Shown here: positions 1 to 13,990 of the stretch, in pieces | Position numbering within the stretch: position 1 is the stretch's first letter | Layout of the letters: every line of letters begins with the position of its first letter | Origin: Lepas anatifera | Taxonomy: Eukaryota > Arthropoda > Thecostraca > Lepadidae | Length of the DNA: 64,000 bases | NCBI GenBank assembly: GCA_034440635.1 | Contig: JAOTON010002273.1 | Span: 372,001 to 436,000, forward strand | Direction: 5' to 3' | The notes under the pieces: model-generated | The model's database searches: none | Seen by the model: only the letters and a program-made list of their open reading frames with translations | Told to the model about the DNA's origin: nothing | Program-made: the position numbers and the translations under genes

Positions 1-93
1 GTCCCCCACCACTCGTCACACGCTACAGCAAGGGCATCGGCACGGATTTTCGAGCGGGTGGGGGGGAGAGGTTCAATGATGGAGGGCTAAGTC

Positions 94-290
94 CAGGGGC
101 GCCGCCACGGAATATTTGCAGGGGAGGGGTCGGACCCAAGCTGGTGCTGACTGGGGGAGACGAATTTTGAGCATATTCGGTACCCGACAGCATTAATGAC
201 GATAGACCCAAAAATTCTTTTAAGGGACATCCCCCTGGTTGCCCAACAGGGGGGACGCGTCCCCCAGTCCCCCCGCTCTCGGCACCCATG
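94..290 (-). mobile_element. hAT-type MITE, copy 1 (CAGGGGCGCCGCC ends)
   Basis: This 197-base block starts CAGGGGCGCCGCCACGG and ends with the complement of CATGGGTGCCGAGAGCGG. It is the inverted counterpart of the element at 44203-44393. The flanks GCTAAGTC (86-93) and GCTATGTC (291-298) match at 7 of 8 bases, as expected of an aged 8-base hAT target duplication. No transposase is encoded. Open frames through it are by-products of its G-rich composition. Confidence 0.75.
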
Positions 291-435
291 GCTATGTCGA
301 TCTGTCCCTATGTTCGGTTATCTAGATAGGGAAGTGCAACACCTTTGTCTTATTAACACCGATGCAGCCTAAAAAGAATAGCAAAAGAAAATGTTTCCGT
401 CCCAAAAACCAGATATTTTAACGATACTCCGGGGC

Positions 436-739
436 CAGGGGCAGACGCAGACCCGAGTTTGGGGGGAGCCAAACCCATGTCTACCTGGCTCTCCTCCTGG
501 GGAGGGGAGTGGGACGTGCAACTTGGGTGCTCGACAGACCTAGTATAAGCTACCTCTCTAATTACAGGATCGCTATCCTGAGGGGGAGGTGGAAGTGAAG
601 ATTTGTTTGCTCTACAGACCTAGTGTAAACACCTTATTCACAAATTTATCCGGCCTTTGGGGGGCCAAAAGATAGTATGCTCCCCTCCAGCGCTTTGGAG
701 GGCATGGCCAGAATGGCACCCCCTCCCCCTGCGTCCCCC
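436..739 (-). mobile_element. hAT-type MITE, copy of the 42.9-kb element
   Basis: The block begins CAGGGGCAGACGCAGACCCG and ends near CCCCCTGCGTCC. It matches the reverse complement of 42919-43243, including two internal 'GACCTAGTRTAA' stretches and the 'TTTGGGGGGCCAAAAGATA' region. A clear 8-base duplication is not visible at this copy, so the far border is approximate. No protein is encoded. Confidence 0.65.
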
Positions 740-1075
740 AATTCTCCTGGCCTGAAGCTGGGGCCGCCCTCATTTTTCGGGATTGGGGGCCCTGACCACC
801 CAGGTGCCTCGGTAGCGCCGCCCTTACCCCACAGCACCATACAAAATGTTCTGTGGTACCCACTGTAGCTTCCGATAATATAAATTCCCTAAACTATGGT
901 GTTCCCATAAACCACTGCATAATTTTGAGCTGGACATCCTACAGATACCGTGGACATCCCACCCAAAGCATGGGCTGCTGCCCATTCATTTTATACCAGA
1001 ATTAGCTTTTTTAAATGACTTAGACATGGGCGCAAAACGACCGCTGCAGTTGACACGCCCTAAAATCGCAAACAT

Positions 1076-1283
<208 letters not shown>

Positions 1284-1483
1284 GTTGCTTACTGTGTAGT
1301 ACAGCTACACACACGGAGCTCAGATTGATTTGTGTGCCAATTTCCGAGGAGGACCTTTTTCACGTTCATATAGGTCAAATTCTGTATGTGCTGGGTAGTT
1401 ATTGGGAAATGCCGTGATAATGCCATGAGAAGCCGAATGTGGAGAGAAAGTGACCTAAAGTAACAAGGAAAGGGTCTGAGGCA

Positions 1484-1890
1484 ATGTTCTCTGAAACTTT
1501 TAGGTCAAGGTCGTTCAAGGCCATTGACTTCTGACGTCAAAATATTACATTTTGCTTATAACGTATACTGCAACTACCACTATGACAACCGTGGGGCGAG
1601 AAATCAGGTTTGGCCTTGATCTACGGCCTTTGACTTGAACCTGGGACCTTGAGCTCAAGATTGAGTGACCTAGCGTATGTCGTCATTACATAATAGACGT
1701 CATATTAGGTGACGTCATCCGACCGAAGGTACTAGGGTCAACGACATTGAAATGGTGACATGACCTTGGCCTGTGACTTTTTACTTGGACTAGACCTTCA
1801 AAGAAGGTGACTCTTAAATAAAATCCTCATCATATAATGTTGCGACGTCACCACTCGGTCTACAATACCGGCGAGCTCGTGCAACCGAGC
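1484..1890 (+). repeat. TGACCTTG-rich dispersed repeat, copy 1
   Basis: The stretch is dense in TGACCT, AGGTCA, GACCTTG and TGACGTCA motifs. Its right part (about 1840-1890: ATAATGTTGCGACGTCA, then ACTCGGTCTACA) resembles 17235-17300 (TATGACGTTATGACGTCA, then ATCGGTCCACA). Two diverged copies 15 kb apart suggest an old interspersed repeat. Its ends are not clear, and no open frame of note lies in it. Confidence 0.5.
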
Positions 1891-4640
1891 GCAAGCCTTG
1901 TTCAATGTACAATGTTCATGCACTTGAATGCGAGGTAGTCTTCCGTTGCAATAAATTCATATGTGTAGTGAAAAGCTGCATTGTCTGGGTGCAGATAATC
2001 CGGGTTCTTGACAACCCTGATCTAGATTTTTCCACAAATGGCTAGGCTCATGACTGTGTGTGGAAAGTGTAGGGGCTGTACACCAGGTATGCTCTGGGCA
2101 AGAAACCACGTCCGATGGCAAAAACAGTTACTAAATTTGAAATCAGCGGTATCGAAATAGGTAGAAAAAGTTGCTCACGTGCCGGATCCATTTTGGCTGT
2201 TGACCAGTGTAAAGAGGAAGTGGCGTTGAAACAAGAGAAGGGAGGTACCTACCGAAACCCTAAGATTTATCCCCTTAAAATAGTCGGTTAGAAAGTATCC
2301 AAACGAATTTATCACACAAGTGTCGAGCCAACATTTCTCTGTCGCCGTTGAACGCTTCGAGTCATATTTCCCGACAGCGTGCTTTTAAACGGAATTGCAC
2401 ACCCATAAATAGCGTGCGATATCCCAGGAAAGTGGCCCGGACCTATTTGTTCTTGAAGATTGATTTCCCCCGCTGATGACGATGCAGATAGCGAGACCGG
2501 GACTGATTATTCCTCCCGAGGCTTGCGCGTTTGCTCAACCAGATCTTTTAAAAATATATTCTTAACTCTGGAAGGATAACTGAAGACAAATATTCCAGCA
2601 TTGCAAACAGTAACCGTCTGAAAACCGTCCGAATTAGTACATGAGCTTGGAATCAGCAGATTTGTAAAACATGCAGCAAATGCCTTTTTTGTTGGAAAAT
2701 GCAGGATTTTGGCCGTAATTCCCCCCTTCCATACGAGGCCATTTGAGATATCCAAAATTACAAAGAATGACGCTACTCTAGTAATACTCACGGACAAAGA
2801 ACTTATATCACCAGATGCCTCCAGACTCGTGTAACTTTCCTCTCGCGCGGCGTAGAATGGTGTCAAGTCCATGATGATTAAAGATTGGTTAAAGCCGGGT
2901 GTGGGGGAGTACCTATCCACAAGACCGGGTATCCCCCACCGACGCAGGAACGGCCTTTTTCAGCCACACACACACCACGAGGTGGTGACAGGTGACGCGG
3001 TCGGGGTTGGACACGCCCTTGCAATCTAAGGCTATACATGTAAAAAGATATTCCGGAAATCCCCAGCCCCACAGTGCATCCGTCAACAACAATATGTAAA
3101 ACCGCTCCAGCGCTGGGTGCTGGCAGGGGATCATCATGACGAGAGGTTGAAACCGCTGGTGGAAAAAAATGACTTCCTATGGGTTACCATGCCAACTCAG
3201 GCAAAGGGATGGTTCGAAATCATGACAAGATGTCTGATTACGGAACCATGAAATCGGGGATCTTTCTGAAATTTTGCATGCAGGGTTTCTTCTCAGCCTA
3301 AAACAGGATTCTCAAAAACTAAATCATATTCAATGAATAGCTTTTGATGATCCCCCATTTACTTTGACAGAATTATGGAAAAAAATGGTAAGGAAACATT
3401 TATTTTTAGGACGCAAATCTAGTGAGTTTTAGATAGAATGTGAATTTATAGTTGGGTCTATCTGTAAGGATATGAGTCACAGCACTATGAAGACATCCTA
3501 AAAAAATCACAAAGAAAAATATGTCGAACAAACCTAATCTACATAACAAATTATTTTGTCTTTCAATTTTATTTCAGGGCAGTAATTTGGCTGAGATGTA
3601 TTTTCCGCTTACTTATCTAACAGCAAAACCACAATTCTTAGTGAATCTACAAATATATAATGGACAAAAAACGCAAATATACAAACAAACAGCGGTGTTG
3701 CGAGCGTCGTAAAGGTAGCGGCGACTCCAGAACAGCTCGTGCCGCTGCTGTGTCGGACCGGTTAGTCATGTATTCCAGAAGGTGCCAACCTGTTCAAAAT
3801 TGAGGTTTGGGACTAAAATCTAATTACTTTAAGCATTTGCAGAGTACATATGGAACATCATTTATTTTTAAAGAAGAAATTATTGTCAATGTAGGTAACG
3901 TATATCAATCAGTAATATGTGCCGATCATGAACAAGACCCATGGACACAATTTCAGAGGTGTCGCTTGGACTTGAGACTGGCAAGTGTCTCGAACCTATC
4001 GATCACCGACACAAGACCACTGGAACCGTAACCTGGTCACCAACTCCTCGATACAAAAGTATGACCTGGAAGATTTTCTGAATGAAAACGAGGTGCTTTG
4101 TTGTACGTCTCGCCAAAAATATGCGTGCAAATATCCCTGTTATTGACTGGGGAAAATATTGCCTGGTCGAAAGCGTTGGCAAAATCTACGTCGTCTGTGT
4201 TTGGGCTATTTTCAGGAAACGTGAACGGTGAAATAGAATCATAAAGATAACTGCTGAGAAGTTTAGCTGTTTGTGGATGAGGAGAAAATGTTTATCCTCT
4301 CAACCCACTAGATGAATAATAACGCCTGAAATAAGTCCGGATACCCCGTCACGATAGGACCGAGAGCTGGCCATAGTGCGACCATAACACCACGCGCAGG
4401 AAACCGCAGCTCTGGGCCAACGACAGATCCTACAGAAACGGCAGAGAGGAAAGCCGGTCGCTGAGGGCCGGACGGGAGCGCCGATCCGACGGAGAAGAGA
4501 GCGACAGACGGAGTGTACCTACCTCTCAGCGGGAGGGGACTTACTGAGTCCCGCGCACCCGGCCCATCCCCATGCCTGACGTCTCTCTTGCAGGGTCGTG
4601 ATTTAATTCACATTCGGCCGCAAGTAGGCTATATATGTAT
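1891..4640. other. No supported gene; unique-looking DNA
   Basis: Apart from one unrecognised minus-strand frame (listed separately), this stretch shows short frames only. No repeats longer than a few units and no clear splice-bordered exons were found until the candidate at 4648. The part at 4330-4600 is more GC-rich and ends in a polypyrimidine run with CAG (around 4580-4592), a possible splice acceptor. Confidence 0.4.
2507..2920 (-). CDS. Unrecognised open frame, 137 codons
   Basis: A minus-strand frame is open for 137 codons. It has an internal methionine followed by DLTPFYAAREES and a mixed, non-repetitive amino-acid composition with no low-complexity run. I do not recognise a family. 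No convincing splice border or promoter was seen, and a frame of this length can arise by chance in 64 kb. It is listed because it is among the few long frames here that are not explained by repeats or transposons. Confidence 0.15.
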   Translation of the reverse strand: MDRYSPTPGFNQSLIIMDLTPFYAAREESYTSLEASGDISSLSVSITRVASFFVILDISNGLVWKGGITAKILHFPTKKAFAACFTNLLIPSSCTNSDGFQTVTVCNAGIFVFSYPSRVKNIFLKDLVEQTRKPREE

Positions 4641-4647
4641 ACTTCAG

Positions 4648-4725
4648 CTGGTCACGCTTGCCGTTGCCCACCCAGGATATTATTATCCGTGTTACGAAGA
4701 AGATAATCACAAAAGACGAGGTTGA
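4648..4725 (+). CDS. Candidate last exon of a small secreted peptide
   Basis: The frame follows a good 3' splice site (pyrimidine-containing tract, then ACTTCAG at 4641-4647). It reads LVTLAVAHPGYYYP, then CYEEDNHKRRG and a stop. The opening residues look like the second half of a signal peptide with cleavage near VA/H, followed by a short tyrosine-rich, single-cysteine, basic-ended tail. In many arthropod cuticle and peptide genes an intron splits the signal peptide just this way, so a short upstream exon with the ATG would be expected. I could not place it. An alternative is a donor at GAG/GTTGAC near the stop and a longer protein. A second possible acceptor (CTCTCTTGCAG, about 4582-4592) lies upstream in the same open frame. 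No family is assigned. Confidence 0.35.
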   Translation: MVTLAVAHPGYYYPCYEEDNHKRRG

Positions 4726-7700
4726 CGGGCTGAATAGCTGACACAAATGTTTTCGCGGCCCACCTAATACAACATATGTCATTCAATATTGCCAGGAAAT
4801 AATTAAAACAGTGGGAAGTGTCGGTGTCGCTGCTTCCACTCCATTATCGTGCACTTCCTCCATTCCACTTCCTCAACGACTGGAGAGCCAGCACACGCGT
4901 CTTCCTGGCCCTGCATGGTGCAGAGCCATTGGGCACTAAATAGCCTCAGCAGCTGATGTGCCCTGAAAGTCCCCCTGAAACTCGCAATCATTATTATCAC
5001 TAATGATTGGAGATAATGACACCGTGTTATGTGCAGCAAGAATGAGAAGGCTTTGCAGCAGCCTCTGATTAGTTTTGTTTCATGTATTAGATCAGCTATA
5101 CCTGAATGTGTGTGTCAGAGAAAAATTCGTAGTTTTAGTATTTTATCACACTCGGTATCTCTTCAGGATTGGTTTGAAGAATGGACACCGCAGAAGAGGC
5201 AAGCCCAAGGAACCATACAACACTCATCATACTCTTCTCTTGAACTATCTCAAAAATTTTAGACAGTCGAGGCCACGAAATGTTGTACAGTAAGCGTGGC
5301 GTCAGCATTGAGGCCATGTTGCACACGGTTACACGACTACTTACGAGAAAGGGGGCGGGAGGGGGTGATTTTCAGCTGTGTTGGTTTATTTCTGCGCGAA
5401 CGGTGAGCTCAAAGACAAATAAAATATCAAATATGGTTTTCTCAGTATGGTCTATCACATGGTTATTGGATACCAAGTTCGAATCTTATTATACAGGTAT
5501 CGCACTGTCTTCCATAATGTTGCATTCCGCGATTAATAGATCCCGAGAACGTCTTAGCAGCCAGAGACACATCCCACCTGCACTCCTGCACAAGAGACAT
5601 TTAACCCAGCATCTAACTAAGCACTAACATCCAGAGATATTGATGCTGAATTTGGCAAATACAGGGCAGCAGCTATCACCTGAAAAAGAAAAAACTAAGC
5701 AGTAACAATAAGTCACCAACCGAGCAACGTCAACATACATTGCCAACATTTCATTCACCATACTAAATAAAAATAAAAAACCACTGCGCTAAGCCTATCA
5801 GATCTGACCTTTCCGCGGCTCGGCTAACGTCGTTTGCAATAAACTGGAAATTGTGTGGCTTTTATCGTGCAATCGCGCAGGGCCGTTAGCCTGATGACTG
5901 CCGAGGATTGGATTGCAGGCCAGCGCGCGGTAGGACGGCCCCAGGCGAAATAATCGCCGATGGAACGATAACGGCCACATTCCGGATCACCGCCGAAGCG
6001 GAAGCAGCCAGCGGATGGAGCTTCTCCAATGGTCCGCCTGCTCGCACCAGAACCGATGGGCTTCTCACGCGAGAACCAATCTGTCGCCCCGCCACAAATC
6101 GGCTTTCTGACACCAATCCGCCACGCAGCCGACTGCCCCCCCTCTACCTCCTCTGTTCTCCTTAAGGACATCTAACCACGATGGATCGCACCAATCAAGT
6201 GGAGTTTAACGAGCGAACAGGATGGTTGCATTTGGCCATGGTTTTGTGGGTTTACTGATTTAGATATAGAAGCGACATGTGAACTACAGGGATGACGACA
6301 TAACATCAACCTGGAACGTTATGGGGATTTTCTAATAGCTTATTTCCTATCCCAGGGGCTAAATTACTCCGGAATTGAACGGGGTTAAGAGATGAACACA
6401 AAAACAGAGGTGTGGACAGACACTATTGGTACAATAATCCTGGACCCAGAAACTCGTAGTTCGTAGTTTATACACCATAATTGTTAACTTCCATGCAACT
6501 TGTCTAATAAATCCGGTATAATTAGCCTTCACTGGCGGGTCCAGCTTGGGGAGGGCAACTAATCCCGGATTTCGGCGAGCGGCAATTGTGGGGGAGGGGG
6601 GGTGGAGCGCGACAGACGAAAAATGCAGGTGACCAGGAAGGAGGAATGTGAATGCAAAGGGGGAGGTGGTACGTAAAATTTCGGAATTTTTTATATGAAA
6701 TAGGATTTTCTCATTGATTTCCTATATGGTCGCTTGTATTGAACCAATACGGAGAAAAGTCAACGACCATCGGCCAATCAGATCGTCCGGGTAACCCTGA
6801 TGCTTTTACCCAGCTGAATGATCTGGAATACTTGGCCTACAGGCATAACTTAAATACCAAATATAAGGAAATCAATTCTTCTCAAACCAGCCAATCCACG
6901 AAATGAGGTTCACCAAACGCCTTAGTTAGGAAATGTCCACTGGTTCCAGCGTTGACGCGAAGCGTGAGCGCGGTACGTAGCAAAAAGAAACGAGGGGTTA
7001 AGCAGCCAGTCAGCAACTAGTCGAAAGGCTCTCGGATTGGTATTGCATCCCTGCGAGCTGTTAAACATGAAGGGAAGCTCCTCCTCCAATAATATATTTT
7101 CCCCAATTTAATTTAAGCCAAACGAGCTCATCCACTGGATCCAGCGAGTGTAACATGTATGGATGCGCTACTGTCGGCAAATCAGAGAAACACGAAAGGA
7201 AGCATTTTGTGTGGTTTTAAGTCACAAGTGGATAGAAAACAGGAAAACGATAGTGTTGTAACCTAACACAATGCCTAAACTAATGCCGAATATCTAACTG
7301 GGAGCTCGGCCGAATCTCAAATGGTCTTCACTCCTCGCCAAAAGAGAGCGGACGACATTATTCGCGAAGAAGAGTTTAAATGTATTGGCACTTGCGGTGT
7401 AAACTATCAAACCGTATTTTCACCTGCGGTACAAACTATTGAAACATATTTTCACTTGTCGTACAAACTATCACAAATCGTTCCAAATATTTTCCAGCGA
7501 AAATAAGCTATGTAGAGGGTATTACAAAACCCACCTAACCTAATAAATGACAAATTGCAATATTTGCAAACCTCGTTTTTCAAAAACCATAAATCAAGCG
7601 CAGAAAAATATTCCCATCCACATAAGGCAACGATTGTTTGATAGTGTCTTAAATCCAAAACCCTTGCTTAATCTCGCCGGGATTCCGGAAGCATCCCGCT

Positions 7701-8130
7701 AGTACTTTATTTGTTATTATCACTGTCATGTGCCTACTTAGATCACTCTTTTTTATCTAAAGAGCATCACCATTACTAGAAATGAGTCAGAGGGTATTAA
7801 TCTTCCCATCCTCACCACTCGTCAAAAGTGCAGCATCTCTTCACGTATGTTGTGTTTTCCTTACGTAAATCGCGTGAACGAGTTTCAGGCAATTTGCTTG
7901 AGAGCCTCTGATCATAACTATGAAGAATGTTCATCTGGAGATATGATGACACGTTTTCTTTCCAATTGGCAAAAGGTCTCGTTACCTGAAACAATCAAAT
8001 CAGCCTTCAACAATTGAAGTTGCTCAGGGGCTGCAAATTCATACTGGAACCTTCGGAATTTCAACACCCCCAATGGAAGAAAAGGCCCTTTCAGAACTCC
8101 CCGAAGTCACCATGGCGCTCGTTCGAGGTC
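4726..8130. other. No supported gene
   Basis: Short frames only. The section 5880-6165 is somewhat GC-rich with overlapping frames on both strands, but has no splice border or family signature that I can see. Sections around 6530-6670 are G-rich runs of the kind found at MITE ends elsewhere in the window, without a readable inverted end. Nothing else stands out. Confidence 0.4.
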
Positions 8131-8140
8131 TTTATGTGTG

Positions 8141-8278
8141 CACTGGCGGATCCGGGGAGGGGGTAAGCCGGGCAATGGCCCCCAAACCCCCGATTTTTGC
8201 CGATTTTCTTGAAAAAAACGTGTTTCACGATTTCGGGTCCCGTCCCCCACTCCAACTGTAGGTCTGGATCCTATCCTT
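8141..8278 (+). mobile_element. Short MITE with GGCGGATCC end, copy 1
   Basis: The element begins CACTGGCGGATCCGGGGAGG and ends near GGTCTGGATCC. It is bracketed by the direct repeat TTTATGTGTG (8131-8140 and 8277-8286), consistent with a target duplication of at least 8 bases. Its inside (GGCAATGGCCCCCAAAC, then a T-rich stretch and CACGATTTCGGG) matches the reverse complement of 56100-56234. It is non-coding. Confidence 0.75.
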
Positions 8279-8289
8279 TATGTGTGCTA

Positions 8290-9513
8290 TGCTACGTACA
8301 GTCTCAGGATGAACTAACAGTCACCGGCGCGAAAGACCAGGTTTTTTGCCGAACGCGGATGCAGGCGTGCTCTGTTGTTCATTACGTGCGTCGTTTGCTG
8401 ACACTGACCCTGAGTCGCCATCTTCACGACTTGCTGCCTGTCCTGGGCCTTTTCAATAGCGCCGACCTGCCGAGTGTTGTCTCCGATGTAACAGCCGTGA
8501 TCCGGCGGCAGTCATACAAGGTCCCACAATTAGCTCTCAAACAAGTCCGGAAGCTACTGCTGGCGCACCGTTTTCACCATGCAATGATTCTTAGTGAAAG
8601 ATGCAATAGCAACAACCACGCAACAGGAGTCAACAATTTTGGAAGCTAGTTTGACAGCCGCCGGATCACGTCAGAGGCGACGGTAGCACCATTCAGCAGA
8701 TCGGCGTCTCCACGAGAAAGCCACGACGTCGATTCAACAGCCTGGTGAACATAATCACGCCAGCTCAACACAATTTCGGCGAGAACAATGTAGACGATCG
8801 ACCAGTTTCGTACAAGAGCATTTAGATTTAAAACCTACCTATGTTCCAAATGACGTAAATGAAGGAGCGTAAATGACACCACTGCGTCACTGATGAAGTG
8901 ACGGTCGTTTCTATTCCAGGACCTACTATTCCGACGTTTGCAAAAAATCAGACAATTGGAAATAGAAGTGACGGTATATCACAACGATCAGAGATTTAAC
9001 CCAAATATTCGCCGTTTTTACATTTTTACTACAGACACAAGCCTCTGTCCAGTGGAAGAAACATACTTTAAAATAGGTTATTAAGCAAATCAAATGTCAG
9101 ACCTCGCTGGGGGACGTAGGAAATATACTGCCCCCTAACCAGTCTGGACATTTGGAGGATACGGCTCTAATACCCCTCCCCCTCCGCCCGGATAAGACAA
9201 TGCCAACATCTCAGGCACTTCCCCACCACATTATAAAAAAACAGTGTTGCACCAGAGGCACGGTGGCACCATTGCTGCCCCGAGCACGGCAGCCGTAGCA
9301 CCGCCACTGCACTGTGTGACCCGTGCTGTAGCGTTCGTGTCCGCTGCACGGCCGGCAGTCACGGAGACCGCCGGTGCCGGTCACGAAATGCTCACGGTGA
9401 CATCGTGAGCGGGCACCGCTCGCTAGTATGCTGATCAATCAGGACGGGGCGGAGCCGGCGCTCGGCTATTGATTACAAAAGCTGGTCGTTTGTCGGAGGA
9501 CTACGGAGGTGTT
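8290..9513. other. No supported gene
   Basis: A frame of moderate length (about 8340-8649, plus strand) has mixed composition but no splice border or recognised motif. The rest, including a GC-rich patch at 9240-9470, holds only short overlapping frames. Confidence 0.35.
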
Positions 9514-10522
9514 TTAACCCTCACCCCGGTGGAGGTGAGGGGTAGGGGGTGTTTGAACACCCACCCTCGGGGTTTTCCGGCGGCACTAAAAAACGGCGGT
9601 GCAAAGCACCACCGTACTTGACACAACTTATTGCTGATTAATTTTGCAACTGTTCCCAAAATGTTAAGGTCCAGTCGCCATAGGTCAGGTCACCAGTGCT
9701 GGTCAAGTAAACCCATCTCCCACAATTTAAGATTGCACACGTAAAAGCAGGGTCAATCTATCCAATCGCAACTCATATCACATAATGGGCCCACCGAGTG
9801 CAATATAATCCGGGATTTTTCATATCGATGACCTAGAGTCAGATACGGATCATGACCCATCGATTGGAAATGCATGGGGAGAATAGAAATTGGGCTAAAA
9901 ATGACTAATTTGCGTATAGGCATAGCTTAGAATACCTTCATATTCTCTAAATCGTATATCCTAGGCCGCTCTGCAGGTTCATGTTGCAATTTAGGACATT
10001 TGACCTCATCTGGGGTTACTTTAGCAGATTTTCAGATTTGGATCAATAACTTTGTAGGAAATGATGATAAAACATTTATTTTGATGCCATTACATTTGAT
10101 GTATTATTGCGAGTCGATTAATATACATATTGAATATACTAAGTCAGATGATGGCCTTAAACTGACCTCAGGTCAGGTCATCATTTGTTTACCTAGTATA
10201 GTCATATCATACATCTTTCCATTTGCCGTAACGAGAGGAAGCGAATGGTGTCTAAAAATTAATTCTAACTCAACTCTGTCAAACGCTAGAGCCCAGAAAC
10301 TCTCCTCTAATAGGCCACCTTTTTTGACCTATCATAACCTAAATATTGACCTGAGCCAAAAGGTGACCGATGAAGTTCCTTCATGAATTTATATGAGCGA
10401 TCCACCAGCTTTCGCGTTTTTGTTCGCTAGCCCGCATAGGAGCCGAGTTTGAGGGATGTGTTTGAACACCCCTCCCCCACCAGGGCAAAGGTGGCTCAAA
10501 AACCCAGTGGAGCGGGTGTTAA
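9514..10522 (+). mobile_element. TTAA-bounded element E1 (piggyBac-like MITE)
   Basis: The element is flanked by TTAA at 9514-9517 and 10519-10522. Its left end reads CCCTCACCCCGGTGG and its right end, on the complement, CACCCGCTCCACTGGG. These are related short inverted ends. A 23-base GC hairpin lies at 9593-9615. The body is rich in AGGTCA/TGACCT, with the palindrome TGACCTCAGGTCAGGTCA near 10163. E1 aligns over most of its length with E3 (45485-46929) and in its left part with E2 and E4. TTAA flanks are the target signature of the piggyBac superfamily. The 128-codon frame inside (10000-10386) has no transposase features and is taken as chance. Confidence 0.8.
9593..9615 (+). other. Subterminal hairpin of E1
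   Basis: ACGGCGGTGC, loop AAA, GCACCACCGT: nine of ten pairs form, with a C/A mismatch at pair 5. Pair 8 is T-A here but C-G in E2, a compensatory change. The site lies in the same place, after a GGGTTTTYCG-type stretch, in E1-E4. Confidence 0.7.
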
Positions 10523-11579
10523 CTTGGAATGATCTCAACGTCACCGAGTTGAAACCTCACTTCAATACCTGTAGGTCACTTCAAAATATGTGTAGGGCCA
10601 CCCATCTTGTCACTCTCTCCTCTTCATATTGCTCGGAGTGTGATGAAACTTATATCTATATATTTAGAAAATTATCGTAAAATGGGAAGATATGGAAGAC
10701 ATGGGAAGACTCTTATAATTACCAGACATGTGCGAGCCAATCATCAGGCTGCGTACGTGTTTTGAACGGAAACACAGCATCTTCTGCCTGAATAGAAAAT
10801 TGTGATTGGAACTTACTTAAATGCTGAGATATAAAAGAAATAGCACGTTTTCGCGAGCAGATCCTAATTCACGACCACAATCCATCAATGCCATGTCTAT
10901 GCAACCATGCGAAAAACGAGTCTGCTGACATACTTTTTGCGAAGTGGTTCCGGAGTGCTCAGCGAAGAAAGCGCAAACTTTCTTTGTGACATAAGCACAT
11001 ACAAACAAATATTCAAGAGGAAGACTGTCGTCTCTTTGAGTGTGTTCTCACTGCATCCGAAATAGTGTCTAGCCCTCGCCAGAAAGGTTTTATATAAAGG
11101 GGCGCTTTTTTTTACCAAAATGAGCATATTGAGCGGTCGGACCCCCAAAGCTTTGCCTGGTACCCCAAACAGCTGAGCCGGGAACCACTACCCATGCTTC
11201 GTCCCCTTTCAATGGGCAATTTCTGGACCCAGCTCTGCTTTTTACATTAGTATTTGCGTGTAATAGTGTTAGTGTTTACAGTAGTGCTTTTTGCACTTGT
11301 GTTTGCGCTAAAATGTCAAATATATGGCCCAATCCCTTTAATTACAGATGATTTCAGAAGGTCGCCGTTTTCCTCCACTATGCAGAACGATGTCAAGGAT
11401 TCTATGTGACATGTTAAAACAGCTAAGATATATCGGAGGCCGGAAGCACGATTCAGTGCAAGCCTTAATCTTCCGAATATACCAAGAACTTAGAGCTCCG
11501 TACCGTGAGCAACGTGAGCAAGTCTTCACACGTCAGCACCACTGCCTCCTTCAGACAAGTTACATCCGCCGTCCGATTA
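10523..11579. other. No supported gene
   Basis: Short frames on both strands with no clear splice borders. A CTTTAATTACAG at about 11336-11347 could act as a 3' splice site in front of an open plus-strand frame, but that frame runs into the GC-rich block below and shows no recognisable motif. Confidence 0.35.
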
Positions 11580-12262
11580 ATAGGCATGTGCTGTGCCAGC
11601 AGGGCCACCTCCTGGTTCGTCGTCAGCGTGGTGGTGGTGCCACCTCACTGACCCGGCCGCTGGCCCGGTGGGAGGGGACCTCTGTGGCTCCTCAGCAGTG
11701 TGGTCACGCGCCGAGGCAGACGCCGTCGCAGCCACCGCCATTACCGCTCCGGCCGCTCGGTGGTGCCAAAACCGCGCAGAAATCACGGAACCCGAGAAAA
11801 GACTAACTGGCATCTGACTAGCGCGACTCATTCCAGAGTGCAGGTCATGACCGGCACTGCTGCCGCCCTCTAAGGAAGAAGCCCCTGCGCTGGCACTAAT
11901 TCATCAAGGGAGAGAAGGCTACCAGGGAGTTGCGGCGGGAGTCTACGACGGGAACCGCCACCACCGCGCGGCGGTGACCACGCGGACGATTGCGGCTCAG
12001 CCACGCGCCAATCAATGCGGCGTCAATTACTGCGACGAAGGCGACGCGTAGGTCAGCGGTGTCCGTCGGCGCCTACGTCCGGACGGAGGCTGATCTCATC
12101 GCCACCAGACGAGCTCGGCCGCGCCGCCAGATCGCACGGGATTGGCTGGAGGGCCGTCCCAGCGGACTCCGCCGCCGGCTCATGAGAAACTTTGCTCGCT
12201 GGAGCACACCGCGGCGGCTACCACAGTGGCTTGACAGGACGTTGGAGGCGTTAGGTTGTTAG
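11580..12262. other. GC- and CpG-rich block
   Basis: This block is far richer in G, C and CpG than its surroundings (for example CCGCGCGGCGGTGACC near 11964). All frames stay open for long stretches because stop codons are AT-rich, so its long overlapping frames on both strands are weak evidence for coding. It could be a promoter-like island, an exon or a GC-rich repeat. Similar blocks lie at 18400-18860, 41990-42330, 61730-62160, 62330-62560 and 63700-63960. Confidence 0.4.
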
Positions 12263-13271
<1,009 letters not shown>

Positions 13272-13990
13272 ATTCCCGGAATCCATCAGCAGGGCAAGAG
13301 CTGGCAACAATGTATAAGCCAAAGTCGATGCGTCGTCCAACCCTGATAACAATAAGAGAAACACTTCTCAGAAAGCGCTGCATCCTTTCAAGCACTTCTG
13401 ATGCCTGCACCACCCCAGCGCAGACAGACGGTGACGCGGGACAGACGCGCCGACGCGATCCTACGCCAACAGGGCCCTGAGGGGACCACCAGCACAGCCG
13501 GCTTTTACGGGCGGTAAAGCCGGCAGATGGTCGTCGGGGGGATTGCTGCAGGGTCAGAACACCTGGTCGTTACTGGGTCAGATCAGTCCCGACCCCAGAA
13601 CAGCGGAAATTTAGGACATTTTCAGCAGGGAGGCTCAAATACCTTATTGTGACATAACATGTGATATAATGTAAGCAGGCATGATTTAACCTCATAGTAT
13701 ACCTACTCTTATCGTTTTATACCATAGACGCGAACAAGAGAAAAAAACTCGAGAGAATCTATTCAAATGCATCTGAGTCTTGGCGACGGGGGGGGGCAGG
13801 GTCTCACGGAGTCTGCCTTCGAGGGACGCTGGAGCGGTGGGGGCAAATCACCTAGGTCAATGTCACAGTCAGCGGGAGAGGTGGATGTCAGGAAGTTCCA
13901 GCCCCTGAAGGCGTAATACTGTCACGTGGATCAGTCCTCGGACAGCGCAGGGAGCCACCCCAGTTGCGAGGTTCTCGCACCGTCTGGCAG

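Noticed and set aside
5824..6171. Overlapping frames on both strands
   Set aside because: Mild GC enrichment explains open frames; no splice borders or family signature.
10000..10386. 128-codon frame inside element E1
   Set aside because: Lies across repeat sequence that also occurs in E3, where the same frame is broken; no transposase motif.
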